47,338 nucleotides of DNA from JBFWVD01 sp050246915 (lineage in GTDB: Bacteria > Actinomycetota > Acidimicrobiia > Acidimicrobiales > Ilumatobacteraceae), in assembly GCA_050246915.1 (NCBI GenBank), contig JBFWVD010000040.1, forward strand, positions 1 through 47,338, given 5' to 3'. A model generated the notes under the pieces. The model made no database searches. It saw nothing but the letters and a program-made list of their open reading frames with translations, and was not told where the DNA came from. The translations under genes were made by a program, and so were the position numbers. Shown here piece after piece: positions 16,576 to 24,593 of the stretch. Each line of letters starts with the position of its first letter. The first letter of the stretch is position 1.

Positions 16576-17319
16576 TCAGACGCCCTCGACCTCAGGAACG
16601 GGCCCATCGACGGCAGGGTTTCCCGAACCGACGTTGCGGAAGCCGATCGGAGCGATGTCCTTCCGGTACGTGTGACACGATCCGTCCGGACCGTAGACAT
16701 CGCCAGCGGTTGGGAAATCATCGAGGTCGATGCCGCAACCGAACGCGATCCGGCACGCCCGCCGAAGCACCATCACCTCTTCGAGGCCTTCGGCATCGAA
16801 GTGCTCCCGAGCCGCCACCAGGAACTCCCGGGACTCCGGGGCCATGGCATCGAGCGGCCCCGGTGTGCGCACCCGATCCCCCTCGAACCTCCACTCGATT
16901 CGCTGCTGTCCATTTCGGAACAGCCAAGCGGTCCGGTCGGGCGTCGCCGGTGGACGAACCAACACGTCGAACCGCAGAGATTCGACATCGTGGGCATGAC
17001 GCACCGCGACGGCGCACAGATCCGCGACGTGTGTGCACTGCTCGCTGGGGTCGTATCCCCAACGCTTCTGATCGCGTGCCTCGGCGATGGTGAGCCCCAC
17101 GAGTCGTTGGGCTCCTGCGATGCCCCCGACGCAGGTGGCCCATGGCGTGCGCACCGGTGTTACCTCGATCGAGTCGATCACGGTTGTGTGCGTGATCGAC
17201 ACGGCGAAGTGGTGGTAGTAGTCCTCCATCTCTGCCTGCGTCACCCCTGTCCCGGGTCGGATCACGATCCGTCTGCGATACGACCCGCTCACTGGCGTGG
17301 AGACGATGGGTTCTTTCAC
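16576..17319 (-). CDS. DUF2889 family protein (first of two)
   Basis: The protein is about 247 aa. It shows the DUF2889 pattern: RRRIVIRPGTG at the N-terminus, HHFAVSITHTTVIDSIEVTPVRTPWATC near residue 40, and EQCTHVADLCAVAV near residue 90, the family's conserved Cys-Thr-His core. The function of DUF2889 is unknown; members often sit among catabolic genes. The GTG start is supported by a strong GAGGAGG 6 bases upstream. It is the second gene of an operon behind the hotdog thioesterase (29-base gap), which points to a role in CoA-ester metabolism. A second, longer DUF2889 protein lies at 34457-35488. Confidence 0.8.
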   Translation of the reverse strand: MKEPIVSTPVSGSYRRRIVIRPGTGVTQAEMEDYYHHFAVSITHTTVIDSIEVTPVRTPWATCVGGIAGAQRLVGLTIAEARDQKRWGYDPSEQCTHVADLCAVAVRHAHDVESLRFDVLVRPPATPDRTAWLFRNGQQRIEWRFEGDRVRTPGPLDAMAPESREFLVAAREHFDAEGLEEVMVLRRACRIAFGCGIDLDDFPTAGDVYGPDGSCHTYRKDIAPIGFRNVGSGNPAVDGPVPEVEGV

Positions 17320-17348
17320 GGCGCTACCTCCTCGATGGACGGCACGAC

Positions 17349-17909
17349 TCAGGCCTGGCCAGGAGCGAGTTCGATGAACAGGCCTTCGGCATCGGAGAGC
17401 ACCACACCGTCGAGCATCAATCGAGCGCTGGCCATCCGCTTGCGACCGTCTCGGCTGTCGAGCGATGCCTCGATGCGGATCGGCACATCGAGCGGCACGA
17501 TCTTGCGGTACGTCGTCTTCAACCATGCGGTGCGGGCCACCGGCCCCTCGCCACGGTTCGTCATCATCCCGAGGATCTGATCGAAGAACAGCGGCAACGC
17601 GCCGCCGTGCGCGGCGGCACCACCGAGGAAGTGGACGGGAAAGGTGACCGTGCCTTCGAGACCGCTCCGGTCGACCCGATCGAGGCGATAGGGGGGCATG
17701 AGGAGCAGGCCGCGCCCAGGAGCGTTGGGACGATGGGAACCGAGGAGGTCCTCGTCGCTCATTCGGTGCTCGTCGAGGATCGCCGCCACTTCTCGCAGCC
17801 GATCGGTCGCCTCGACCAGCGCGTCGTCGGTCAGACGCGCCGCCACAAAACCGTCGAGGACCGATCGGGCCACCCGGACGAACTCGTCGAACTCCGCTGT
17901 ATTGCTCAC
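17349..17909 (-). CDS. hotdog-fold thioesterase-like protein (PaaI/4HBT type)
   Basis: This protein of about 186 aa looks like an acyl-CoA thioesterase family member: TVTFPVHFLGGAAAHGGALPLFFDQILG near residues 90-115 matches the central hotdog helix (usually HGG ... DE/Q), followed by TAWLKTTYRKIVPLDVPIRIEA. The GTG at 17907-17909 is preferred because a TACCTT box lies 7 bases upstream on the minus strand; an ATG 24 bases upstream is possible. It is the first gene of the two-gene operon with DUF2889 and is divergent from the WS/DGAT gene. It probably hydrolyses or binds a CoA ester. Confidence 0.8.
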   Translation of the reverse strand: MSNTAEFDEFVRVARSVLDGFVAARLTDDALVEATDRLREVAAILDEHRMSDEDLLGSHRPNAPGRGLLLMPPYRLDRVDRSGLEGTVTFPVHFLGGAAAHGGALPLFFDQILGMMTNRGEGPVARTAWLKTTYRKIVPLDVPIRIEASLDSRDGRKRMASARLMLDGVVLSDAEGLFIELAPGQA

Positions 17910-17916
17910 TGCAATG

Positions 17917-17922
17917 AAGGTA
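17917..17922 (-). promoter_or_regulatory. -10 box (TACCTT) of the thioesterase-DUF2889 operon
   Basis: TACCTT on the minus strand lies 7 bases (CATTGCA) ahead of the GTG at 17909, the same leaderless arrangement found at several other genes in the window. Confidence 0.45.
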
Positions 17923-18002
17923 GCCGTCGACATGGGCGATTCGCGTCAAGCGCAACCCGCATGGTGAAGTTGGGCTCAGTCAGATGGTCCGAGGGGGGAC
18001 TC

Positions 18003-19355
18003 ATGATCAGGATGCGGCCCGATGACGACTACTTCCTGTGTCTGCACTCGGCCTCGACACCGATGCAGATCGGTGCGCTCATGCTCTTCGACGTCCCCGA
18101 CGCCCAGCGCCATCGCTTCAGTGACCTCGTGCGCGAGCACCTCGCGCATCGGCTGCCGGCCACCGCGCTGGCCAGGGTACGGCGCTCAGCGCCGTGGCAC
18201 ATCGACTGCGACGCCTGGTTCGATCTGGCTGAAATCCGACTCGATGACGTGGTCTCGACGCAGCGTGCGCGCGTGACCCTCCCCCAGCTCCATCAGCTGG
18301 TCGCCGCTCTGGTGATGGAGCAGGTCGATCCCGACAAGCCGCCCTTCCGCATGGTCATCGTCCCCGAGATCGAAGGCGGAGGGTCGGCGATCTTCCTCAC
18401 CACGCTCCATGCGTTGGCCGATGGCATCGGCTTCCAGTCGATCACGGAGTCGCTCACCGATCCCACGGCCACGCCACAACGACGTCCCCCAGTGGTCCGT
18501 CGCAACGAACGCATTCCAACGACCCCCGAATGGTTGGTGCGAGCCAGCGTGGCACTCGGCGTCGATGCCTGGAAGCGCTATCGGTCGCGCGACCAGCGAG
18601 CATCGGCACAGGCCGCGCTCGATGCCCACCGCGCCGATCCGTCGAACAAGCGAGCCAAGACACCGCAATTCGAGTTGTCAGCGCCGACCTCGGCGCTGCG
18701 CAGCTACACCACGATGAGCCTCCCGCTCCCCCGGGTCAAAGCCGTCGCCGTAGCCATGGGGGGAACGGTCAACGACGTCTTCCTCGCCACTGCCGCCGGA
18801 GCGGTCCGTAGCTACCTCATCTCCATCGACGCACTGCCACCCACGCCGATCGTCGTCAACGCGGCACGCAGCTATCGCCGATCCGAGCACGGCGAGCTCG
18901 GCAATCGGATCGTCTCGCTCCATCCCCATCTGGCAACGACAATTGCCGATCCTGTCCAGCGCTTCCGGGCAATACAGGCCTCGATGGCCTCCGAGCTCGA
19001 GCGCAGCCGTCTGCAGGAACCGCTCATGGACCAAGGGGCCAAACCGTTCTCGGCCCGCAAGCAACGCGAAGCCATGTCACAACGGGTGGAGAGCGGCGGA
19101 GCGGTACTCCCCGGCAACGTCTCGCTGTCCAATGTGCCCGGACCCAGCGCTACCCGATATCTGGCGGGGTTCGCGATGAAGGCGAGCTACCCGGCACCCA
19201 TTCTGGGCGCCGGCCGGTTCCTCAACATCACGCTTCGGCGCTATCTCGACCACCTCGATCTCGGCGTCATGACCGACGCCGCCAAGATCTCCGATGCGTC
19301 AGTGTTGCGCGGCCAACTGGCGAACGCTCTCGACGAGCTCGAGCAGATCTCCTGA
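18003..19355 (+). CDS. WS/DGAT family wax ester/triacylglycerol O-acyltransferase
   Basis: The protein is about 450 aa and would transfer an acyl group from acyl-CoA to an alcohol or diacylglycerol, making storage lipid. Family marks are DDDYFLCLHSASTPMQIGALMLFD at the N-terminus, the condensation-type active site at residues 134-141, GGTVNDVFLATAAGAVRSYL and LSNVPGP. The active site reads TLHALADG, so the canonical HHxxxDG has lost its first histidine to leucine but keeps the catalytic second histidine (H136) and D140. A G-rich Shine-Dalgarno (GAGGGGGG) precedes the ATG. A longer in-frame start upstream is unsupported by homology. Confidence 0.9.
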   Translation: MIRMRPDDDYFLCLHSASTPMQIGALMLFDVPDAQRHRFSDLVREHLAHRLPATALARVRRSAPWHIDCDAWFDLAEIRLDDVVSTQRARVTLPQLHQLVAALVMEQVDPDKPPFRMVIVPEIEGGGSAIFLTTLHALADGIGFQSITESLTDPTATPQRRPPVVRRNERIPTTPEWLVRASVALGVDAWKRYRSRDQRASAQAALDAHRADPSNKRAKTPQFELSAPTSALRSYTTMSLPLPRVKAVAVAMGGTVNDVFLATAAGAVRSYLISIDALPPTPIVVNAARSYRRSEHGELGNRIVSLHPHLATTIADPVQRFRAIQASMASELERSRLQEPLMDQGAKPFSARKQREAMSQRVESGGAVLPGNVSLSNVPGPSATRYLAGFAMKASYPAPILGAGRFLNITLRRYLDHLDLGVMTDAAKISDASVLRGQLANALDELEQIS

Positions 19356-19400
19356 TCCTGCACGAGGTCGCCGGAGTGATGCCCGGGTTGCCGGCACATC

Positions 19401-19406
19401 TACGCT
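19401..19406 (+). promoter_or_regulatory. -10 box (TACGCT) of a probable leaderless promoter
   Basis: TACGCT is followed by 7 bases (CGCTCTC) and the GTG start at 19414 of the VOC gene. Confidence 0.5.
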
Positions 19407-19413
19407 CGCTCTC

Positions 19414-19782
19414 GTGAGCGCCCTTCGCGTCCTCCTCCCGACCGTTCGCCCCCATGATCTCGTGCGGTTCTACGTCGATGGGTTGGGTCTCGTGGTCGAA
19501 CGTTCATGGGATGATCCCGGCAATCAGGGCTGGCTCCTGCGCGTCGGCGGTGAGGCGTACATCGAGGTGCTTGCCGGCAACGATCACTACCCGGCTGGCC
19601 CCGTCGGTGCCATCCAATTGGCCGTCGGTGTCGACGACGTCGACCGAGCCGTCACCGCTGCCTCGGTGTTGGGCGCCTCGATCGCCGCTGCTCCGGCAGA
19701 CATGCCCTGGGGCCTGCGCAGCGCAACGGTCCGCGATCCCGACGGGAACCTCGTCAACCTGTTCGCACCACTACACGACTGA
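19414..19782 (+). CDS. VOC family (glyoxalase/bleomycin resistance) protein
   Basis: This is a single VOC module of about 122 aa with two beta-alpha-beta-beta-beta halves: LPTVRPHDLVRFYVDGLGLVVERS at the start and IQLAVGVDDVDRAVTAASVLGASI then ATVRDPDGNLVNLFAP at the end. The C-terminal DPDGNLVNLF is typical of the superfamily. Metal ligands are not fully evident, so catalytic activity is uncertain; it may be a binding protein. The GTG start is supported by the TACGCT box. It ends 16 bases before the convergent acyl-CoA dehydrogenase stop. Confidence 0.85.
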   Translation: MSALRVLLPTVRPHDLVRFYVDGLGLVVERSWDDPGNQGWLLRVGGEAYIEVLAGNDHYPAGPVGAIQLAVGVDDVDRAVTAASVLGASIAAAPADMPWGLRSATVRDPDGNLVNLFAPLHD

Positions 19783-19798
19783 ACATCGTCGCCTCCGC

Positions 19799-20992
19799 TC
19801 AGCTGCGGGGGATCTGGCTCCAGGGCGTGGTTCGTTCGCTCCGCGAGTCGCTGGGCAGTCCGAGGATCCGCTCGGCGATCACATTGCGTTGGATCTGCGC
19901 TGTGCCGCCTTCGATGGTGAAGCCCAGCGATCGTAGGAACATCCACTCCGGTCGTCGCCCGGCGAGATGCTGCCCGCGAGCAATTCCCTCTGGCTCGAAC
20001 CCACCAGGGAAGAGCATGCCTTCTGCTCCGAGCAGGTTCATGCAGAACGAGAAGATGCGCTGCCCCAACTCAGCAGACGCCAACTTCGCCAGCGACCCTT
20101 CCGGCCCAGGAGTTCCGGCCTCGCGCAGCTCGTAGCCCCGCAATCCGAGGAGGCGATACGCCTCGCTCGCCACCCACAGATCCATCAGCTCGCTGCGCTG
20201 GCCAGGGTCTGTCAACTTTCGTTGCTTCCAGATCTCCATCGCGGCGTTGATGGCGCCACCACCGAGCGGCTCGCCCCGCCCCACCCTCTCCGATGCCAGC
20301 GTGGCCAGAGACACGCGCCATCCTTCGCCGACCGCACCGACACGTTGACGATCCGGTATGCGGACATCCGTGAGGAACACCTCGCTGAACTGACCTTCGC
20401 CGGTCATCTCCCGCAGACCGCGCAGTTCGATGCCCTCGCTGCGCATGTCCACTGCGAAGTAGGTGAGGCCGGCGTGCTTGGGCAGTTCGGGATCGTGGCG
20501 GGCCAGCACGAGCGCCCAGTCGGCGAGGTGCGCATATGACGTCCACACCTTCTGCCCGTTGAGGACCCAATCATCACCGTCTTGAACAGCCCGGGTGGCC
20601 AGACCCGCCAGGTCGGAGCCCGAGCCCGGTTCACTGAAGAGCTGACACCACACCTCATCGCCGGTGAAGATCGCCTTCAGATGTTGCTGGCGCTGGGCGT
20701 CGGTGCCATGGGCGACGATCGTCGGTGCCGACATGGCCAGCGCGATGCCGCTGGTCTCGTCATGGGGCTCGACACCGGCGGCGGTGAGGGTCTCGTCGAT
20801 GAGGTCTTGCACCTCGGGCGCCAGGTCGAGCCCACCGCATCCGATGGGGAACCACACCCAGGCCAGCCCGGCGTCGTACTGCGCGGCACGCAGTTCACGG
20901 CGCGTCGCGCCGTTGCGGTGCAGATCGACGAGGCCAGCCAGGCGCGGTCCGACGACCTCGGACGAGCGATCCAGCGATGGTTGTTCTGGCAC
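19799..20992 (-). CDS. acyl-CoA dehydrogenase
   Basis: This FAD-dependent enzyme of about 397 aa introduces a 2,3-double bond in an acyl-CoA. Motifs include CQLFSEPGSGSDLAGLATRA near residue 115 (FAD-binding signature), WVLNGQKVWTSYAHLADW, and the C-terminal FTIEGGTAQIQRNVIAERILGLP. The sequence resembles actinobacterial FadE proteins that act on branched or ring-derived acyl chains; the general-base glutamate cannot be assigned by eye. The start is GTG with GGGAG 9 bases upstream. It is divergent from the SDR at 21123, sharing a 130-base promoter region, so the two are probably co-regulated. Confidence 0.92.
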   Translation of the reverse strand: MPEQPSLDRSSEVVGPRLAGLVDLHRNGATRRELRAAQYDAGLAWVWFPIGCGGLDLAPEVQDLIDETLTAAGVEPHDETSGIALAMSAPTIVAHGTDAQRQQHLKAIFTGDEVWCQLFSEPGSGSDLAGLATRAVQDGDDWVLNGQKVWTSYAHLADWALVLARHDPELPKHAGLTYFAVDMRSEGIELRGLREMTGEGQFSEVFLTDVRIPDRQRVGAVGEGWRVSLATLASERVGRGEPLGGGAINAAMEIWKQRKLTDPGQRSELMDLWVASEAYRLLGLRGYELREAGTPGPEGSLAKLASAELGQRIFSFCMNLLGAEGMLFPGGFEPEGIARGQHLAGRRPEWMFLRSLGFTIEGGTAQIQRNVIAERILGLPSDSRSERTTPWSQIPRS

Positions 20993-21122
20993 AGCTACTC
21001 CCGGCGTTCAACGGCGTCGACCAAGCGTCACTCTCACTCTGGCATGCAGGCGGGTCGGATATGGTGCCGACGAACGGGTCGTGGGGACCCGACCACCATC
21101 CACAGACGAAACGGGACGGGAC

Positions 21123-21929
21123 ATGGATCTGCAGCTCCAAGGAAAGCGCGCGCTGGTCACCGGGAGCAGCTCAGGCATCGGCGCGGGAATCGCCAAGATG
21201 TTGGCCGGCGAGGGCGCAGCCATCGTCGTGACCGGCCGCAACGCAGAACGCACCGAGAAGGTCCGTGCCGAGCTGGCGGCGAGCGGCGCTCAGGTCGTGT
21301 CGGCCATCGGCGATCTCGCCACCGACGAGGGCGCCAACCACGTGGCGCAGGTGGCCCTCGAGGCCTTCGGCGGGGTCGACATCCTCGTGAACAACGCCGG
21401 CGGGGCCTCCGAGGAGGACAAGAAGTCGTGGTTCGACGTGGACCTCTCCGAGTGGATCGCCACGTACCAGAAGAACGTCATCGCCGCGGCACGCCTGGTC
21501 CATCAGCTCACGCCGGGCATGCGTGAGCGCGGCTGGGGACGCATCATCCAGATCGCCAGCGCGGCCGGAACGATTCCCACCTCGGCGCAGCCCGACTACG
21601 GCCCGGCCAAGGCCGCCATGATCAACATGTCGCTGGGCCTGTCGAAGGCCTTGAAGGGCACGGGCATCACGGTCAACACCGTGACCCCCGGCATGATCAT
21701 GACCGAGGGCCTCATGGACTTCCTGAAGGTGTTCGCGGCCAAGCGCGGCTGGGAAGGCACCGACCAGGCAGCCGACTACATCCTGAAGGGCACTGGTCAG
21801 ACCGTGACCCGCATCGGTCAGGTCGAGGACATCGCGTTTGCCGTGACCTACCTGGCCAGTCCGCTGGCCGGATTCGTCAACGGAGTGAACATGCACCTCG
21901 ATGGTGGAGGCACCAGCAACATCTATTGA
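21123..21929 (+). CDS. short-chain dehydrogenase/reductase
   Basis: This classical SDR is about 268 aa. It has the cofactor motif TGSSSGIG at residues 14-21, NNAG in the middle, a serine in QIASAAG, and the catalytic YGPAK. The C-terminal GFVNGVNMHLDGG is typical. The residue after the second beta strand is in TGRNAERT, which favours NADP(H). A GGGACGGGAC stretch lies just before the ATG and may act as a weak ribosome site. It is divergent from the acyl-CoA dehydrogenase and converges on the TIM-barrel protein. Probable role: oxidation or reduction of a hydroxyacyl or ring carbonyl. Confidence 0.92.
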   Translation: MDLQLQGKRALVTGSSSGIGAGIAKMLAGEGAAIVVTGRNAERTEKVRAELAASGAQVVSAIGDLATDEGANHVAQVALEAFGGVDILVNNAGGASEEDKKSWFDVDLSEWIATYQKNVIAAARLVHQLTPGMRERGWGRIIQIASAAGTIPTSAQPDYGPAKAAMINMSLGLSKALKGTGITVNTVTPGMIMTEGLMDFLKVFAAKRGWEGTDQAADYILKGTGQTVTRIGQVEDIAFAVTYLASPLAGFVNGVNMHLDGGGTSNIY

Positions 21930-21958
21930 CACTCACCAGTGACACTCGCTGTCGATAT

Positions 21959-22807
21959 TCACCGGGAGAAGAGGCCGGTGAGGTATTGGTCGAGCCGGCG
22001 AGCCGACAACTTGCCGGCTTCGACCGCACCCATCTCTTGGAGTTCGGTCGAGATCACCTCGGGGCCGTACCAATCGAGCACCCCGAGCTTCTCGAGAGCC
22101 AGCGTGACCCGATCGAGATCGAAGTCTCCATCGCCCGGCTGCCGTCGGCTGCTGATCGTGTCCTCCCACAACGTGCCATTGACCTGAGCGGCGGCATCGC
22201 TGAACTGGACGCACTTGATCTCGTTGCCGGACAAGGACTCGAGCACGGAGAAGTCGGGGTTACCACGATAGAAGTGCCAGGTGTCGAACACGATGCCAGC
22301 CGATTCGAATCCGGCCGGCCCCACCACGCGAAGCGCGGATTCCAGGTCGGTGACGCCGGCTACCGGAGCGAACTCCAGCGTCATGATCCGGCCCGCTTCG
22401 GCCACTTTCGCGGCATGCGGGGCGAATCCGTCGATCAATGCCTCGATCGGATGACCGAGCGGGAGCGCAAGCCCACCGATGAAGGTGGAACCGAGGATCT
22501 CCGCCATCTGCAAGATGCCATCGAGGCCGATGACCTTCCCCTCCAGCTTGCTCCCCGACATCGGCTGCCATGGGTAGTAGCCGTCGATGAGGGCGATCGT
22601 CACCGAACGCTCACGTCCGTAGCGGGCCAGATCGCCCAGACCGTCGGCGTCGAGACCGCGCATGTCGTGCGCGGACATCGACATGTAGTGATAGCCCGCC
22701 GCCGCAGTGGCGTCGATCTGCTCGTGGGGTGTGCGCTTCATGCCGAGGGTGCTCCCCCACATGATGCGCCGGCGATCGAGGACGCGGTTGGTGTGTTCTT
22801 TGCTCAT
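21959..22807 (-). CDS. sugar phosphate isomerase/epimerase-like TIM-barrel protein
   Basis: The protein is about 282 aa with the xylose isomerase-like (AP endonuclease family 2) barrel. Typical strand-end residues are seen: TLEFAPV (Glu ligand) near residue 145, FDTWHFYRG (Asp and His ligands) near residue 175, and CVQFSDA near residue 198, with a late STELQEM that carries the last glutamate. The family binds a divalent metal and isomerises sugars or hydroxy-keto compounds; the substrate is unknown. It starts one base after the stop of the crotonase gene, so it is translated from the same mRNA as the SDR and crotonase upstream. Confidence 0.85.
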   Translation of the reverse strand: MSKEHTNRVLDRRRIMWGSTLGMKRTPHEQIDATAAAGYHYMSMSAHDMRGLDADGLGDLARYGRERSVTIALIDGYYPWQPMSGSKLEGKVIGLDGILQMAEILGSTFIGGLALPLGHPIEALIDGFAPHAAKVAEAGRIMTLEFAPVAGVTDLESALRVVGPAGFESAGIVFDTWHFYRGNPDFSVLESLSGNEIKCVQFSDAAAQVNGTLWEDTISSRRQPGDGDFDLDRVTLALEKLGVLDWYGPEVISTELQEMGAVEAGKLSARRLDQYLTGLFSR

Positions 22808-22808
22808 G

Positions 22809-23609
22809 TCATCGGTTCCTGAAGTTCGGGGAGCGCTTCTCCATGAACGCCCCAGCCGCTTCGGCGCAGTCCTCGGTGAGGTTCGCCAATGCTTGCGTGC
22901 GGTTCTCGAGGGCCATTGCTGCGCTCAGCGTGTTGAGCTCGAGGCTCGCCCACATCATCTCCTTGGTCTGCGCCACACCGAACGGCGAGTTGGCACAGAT
23001 CATGGCCGCGTGCTCCAACGCTTTGGGGAGGAGCTGCTCGCTCTCGTGCACCTCGAGCACCAGTCCGATGCGCAACGCCTCGGCCCCGTCGATGATGCGA
23101 CCGGTGAGCATCAGATGATGGGCGACACCGACGCCGACGACGCGAGGCAACATCCAGCTGACCCCCATATCCGCGCCCGACAGACCCACCTTCACGAAGG
23201 CCACCGAGAACTTGGCATTCGGTACGGCGATGCGTACATCGCACGCCAGCACCAGCGCGAGCCCGCCGCCGACCGCCGCGCCGTTCACCGCAGCGATGAC
23301 CGGCTGGCGCAGTGTCCGGATCCGATTCACCAACGCGGAATAGGGCTTCTGCCCGTACAGCACGGCAATGGGGCTGTGTCGATCCTCGTTGCCGTCGGCA
23401 CCGGAGACGTCGCCGAGATCAGCCCCGGCGCAGAAGCCACGACCTTCACCGGTCAAGATCACGACCCGGCACGTTGGGTCGGCATCGATGGCATTCAACG
23501 CTCCGATCAACTCGACGAGCATCGGCATGGTCAGAGCATTGAGCTGCTTTGGTCGATCGAGACGAACGATGGCGACCTCGCCGGTTCGTTCGATGCTGAT
23601 GTCAGGCAT
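22809..23609 (-). CDS. enoyl-CoA hydratase/isomerase (crotonase) family protein
   Basis: The protein is about 266 aa with crotonase motifs GEGRGFCAGADLGDV near residues 54-68 and AAVNGAAVGGGLALVLACD (oxyanion hole) near 107-124. By motif alignment with rat enoyl-CoA hydratase, the two catalytic glutamates are replaced by Ala118 and Phe138; an aspartate occurs at position 147 in GADMG. It is therefore unlikely to be a standard hydratase and may be an isomerase, hydrolase or other crotonase. AAGGAG lies 7 bases before the ATG. It follows the SDR at 23696-24484 in one operon, separated by the 21-bp tandem repeat. Confidence 0.88.
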   Translation of the reverse strand: MPDISIERTGEVAIVRLDRPKQLNALTMPMLVELIGALNAIDADPTCRVVILTGEGRGFCAGADLGDVSGADGNEDRHSPIAVLYGQKPYSALVNRIRTLRQPVIAAVNGAAVGGGLALVLACDVRIAVPNAKFSVAFVKVGLSGADMGVSWMLPRVVGVGVAHHLMLTGRIIDGAEALRIGLVLEVHESEQLLPKALEHAAMICANSPFGVAQTKEMMWASLELNTLSAAMALENRTQALANLTEDCAEAAGAFMEKRSPNFRNR

Positions 23610-23632
23610 TGCGTTACTCCTTCGAGTTCAAC

Positions 23633-23704
23633 TCAGTGACGACCAGGACCACGTCAGTGACGACCAGGACCACGTCAGTGACGACCAGGACCACGTCAGT
23701 GACG
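23633..23704. repeat. 21-bp tandem repeat, three full copies plus 9 bases
   Basis: Identical 21-base units occupy 23633-23653, 23654-23674 and 23675-23695; the first 9 bases of a fourth run to 23704, inside the last codons of the SDR gene. Read on the minus strand, each unit carries CGTCACTGA, so the SDR stop codon is followed by three more in-frame TGA codons seven codons apart. The array lies between the SDR stop and the ribosome site of the crotonase gene. Perfect identity indicates a recent expansion by slippage. Confidence 0.9.
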
Positions 23705-24484
23705 AATGGTGAGGCCGCCGTCGACGACGACGACCGCCCCGTTCATGAAGCTTGCGGCCGGAAGGGCGATGGACAACACCATCTGGGCGATCTCTTCTGG
23801 ATCGGCGTAGCGACGCAACGGTACGCGGCGCTTGGCGTAGATCTCCTTGTCGGCTTCGGGGATGTCAGCGGTGATCCCGGTACGAACCGGGCCAGGGCAG
23901 ACGCAGTTCACGGTGATGCCATGGCGCCCCAGTTCGACGGCCATCGACTTCGTCACGCCGATGACGGCGTGTTTGCTCGCGGTGTACGGCGTTCCTCCCG
24001 CTGTGGCGATGATCCCCTCGGTCGACGCGATGTTGATCACTCGTCCCGCACCCGATGCGAGCAGATGCTCGAGGCAGTAGCGGATGAGCCGCACTTGTGC
24101 CTCGACGTTGACGGCGAAGGTCTGGGCCCACTTGGCCTCGAACTCGCTCTCTTGCGTGGTCGCACCGGCAAGCGGCCCCATGCCCGCATTGTTGACGAGC
24201 ACGTCGATGCGGCCGAAGCGCTGGAGCGTGGCGTCCACGAGCTCATGCAACTGTGCGACGTCGGACACGTCGCACACGACGCCGAGCGCCGAGCCACCAG
24301 CTTCGTTGATCTCGTCCACGACCGCCGCGACGCGCTCGACACCGAGGTCAGCGACGACGATGCTCGCGCCCTCATCGGAGAACACCCGCGCGCATGCTCG
24401 TCCGATCCCCGACGCAGACCCCGTGATGATGACGACCTTGCCTTCGACCGATCGCGACAGCTGTGCGAGTTTCGTACGCGCCAT
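23696..24484 (-). CDS. short-chain dehydrogenase/reductase
   Basis: This classical SDR is about 262 aa with TGSASGIG near residue 20, VVADLGVERV after the second strand (aspartate, favouring NAD), NNAG, INIASTEG and the catalytic YTASK. The C-terminal SFMNGAVVVVDGGLTIRH is normal. Upstream in-frame sequence to 24673 lacks homology, so MARTKLAQ at 24484 is the start. It leads a minus-strand operon with the crotonase and TIM-barrel protein. The 3' end is built into the 21-bp tandem repeat: the final Arg-His-stop is the repeated element. Confidence 0.9.
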   Translation of the reverse strand: MARTKLAQLSRSVEGKVVIITGSASGIGRACARVFSDEGASIVVADLGVERVAAVVDEINEAGGSALGVVCDVSDVAQLHELVDATLQRFGRIDVLVNNAGMGPLAGATTQESEFEAKWAQTFAVNVEAQVRLIRYCLEHLLASGAGRVINIASTEGIIATAGGTPYTASKHAVIGVTKSMAVELGRHGITVNCVCPGPVRTGITADIPEADKEIYAKRRVPLRRYADPEEIAQMVLSIALPAASFMNGAVVVVDGGLTIRH

Positions 24485-24580
24485 TGGTTGCCCCCCAACC
24501 TGTCCTGCGACCCGAACCTGACCTGGTGGCCACCGTAACAGCGTTGCTCGAAACGGTCCGAAGGCACGCCAAGACGCGCG

Positions 24581-24586
24581 TATGCT
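24581..24586 (+). promoter_or_regulatory. -10 box (TATGCT) of a probable leaderless promoter
   Basis: TATGCT lies exactly 7 bases (CCGCGCC) before the GTG at 24594. The ATG inside this box (24582) is therefore a less likely start. A palindrome GGTGGCCACC at 24525-24534 sits in the same divergent gap. Confidence 0.5.
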
Positions 24587-24593
24587 CCGCGCC

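Noticed and set aside
21060..21065. TATGGT as -10 for the SDR at 21123
   Set aside because: It lies 58 bases from the start with no convincing -35, and cannot be distinguished from chance.
23609..23712. Plus-strand peptide with TTRTTSV repeats
   Set aside because: It is the translation of the 21-bp tandem repeat on the non-coding strand, with no start signal or extension.
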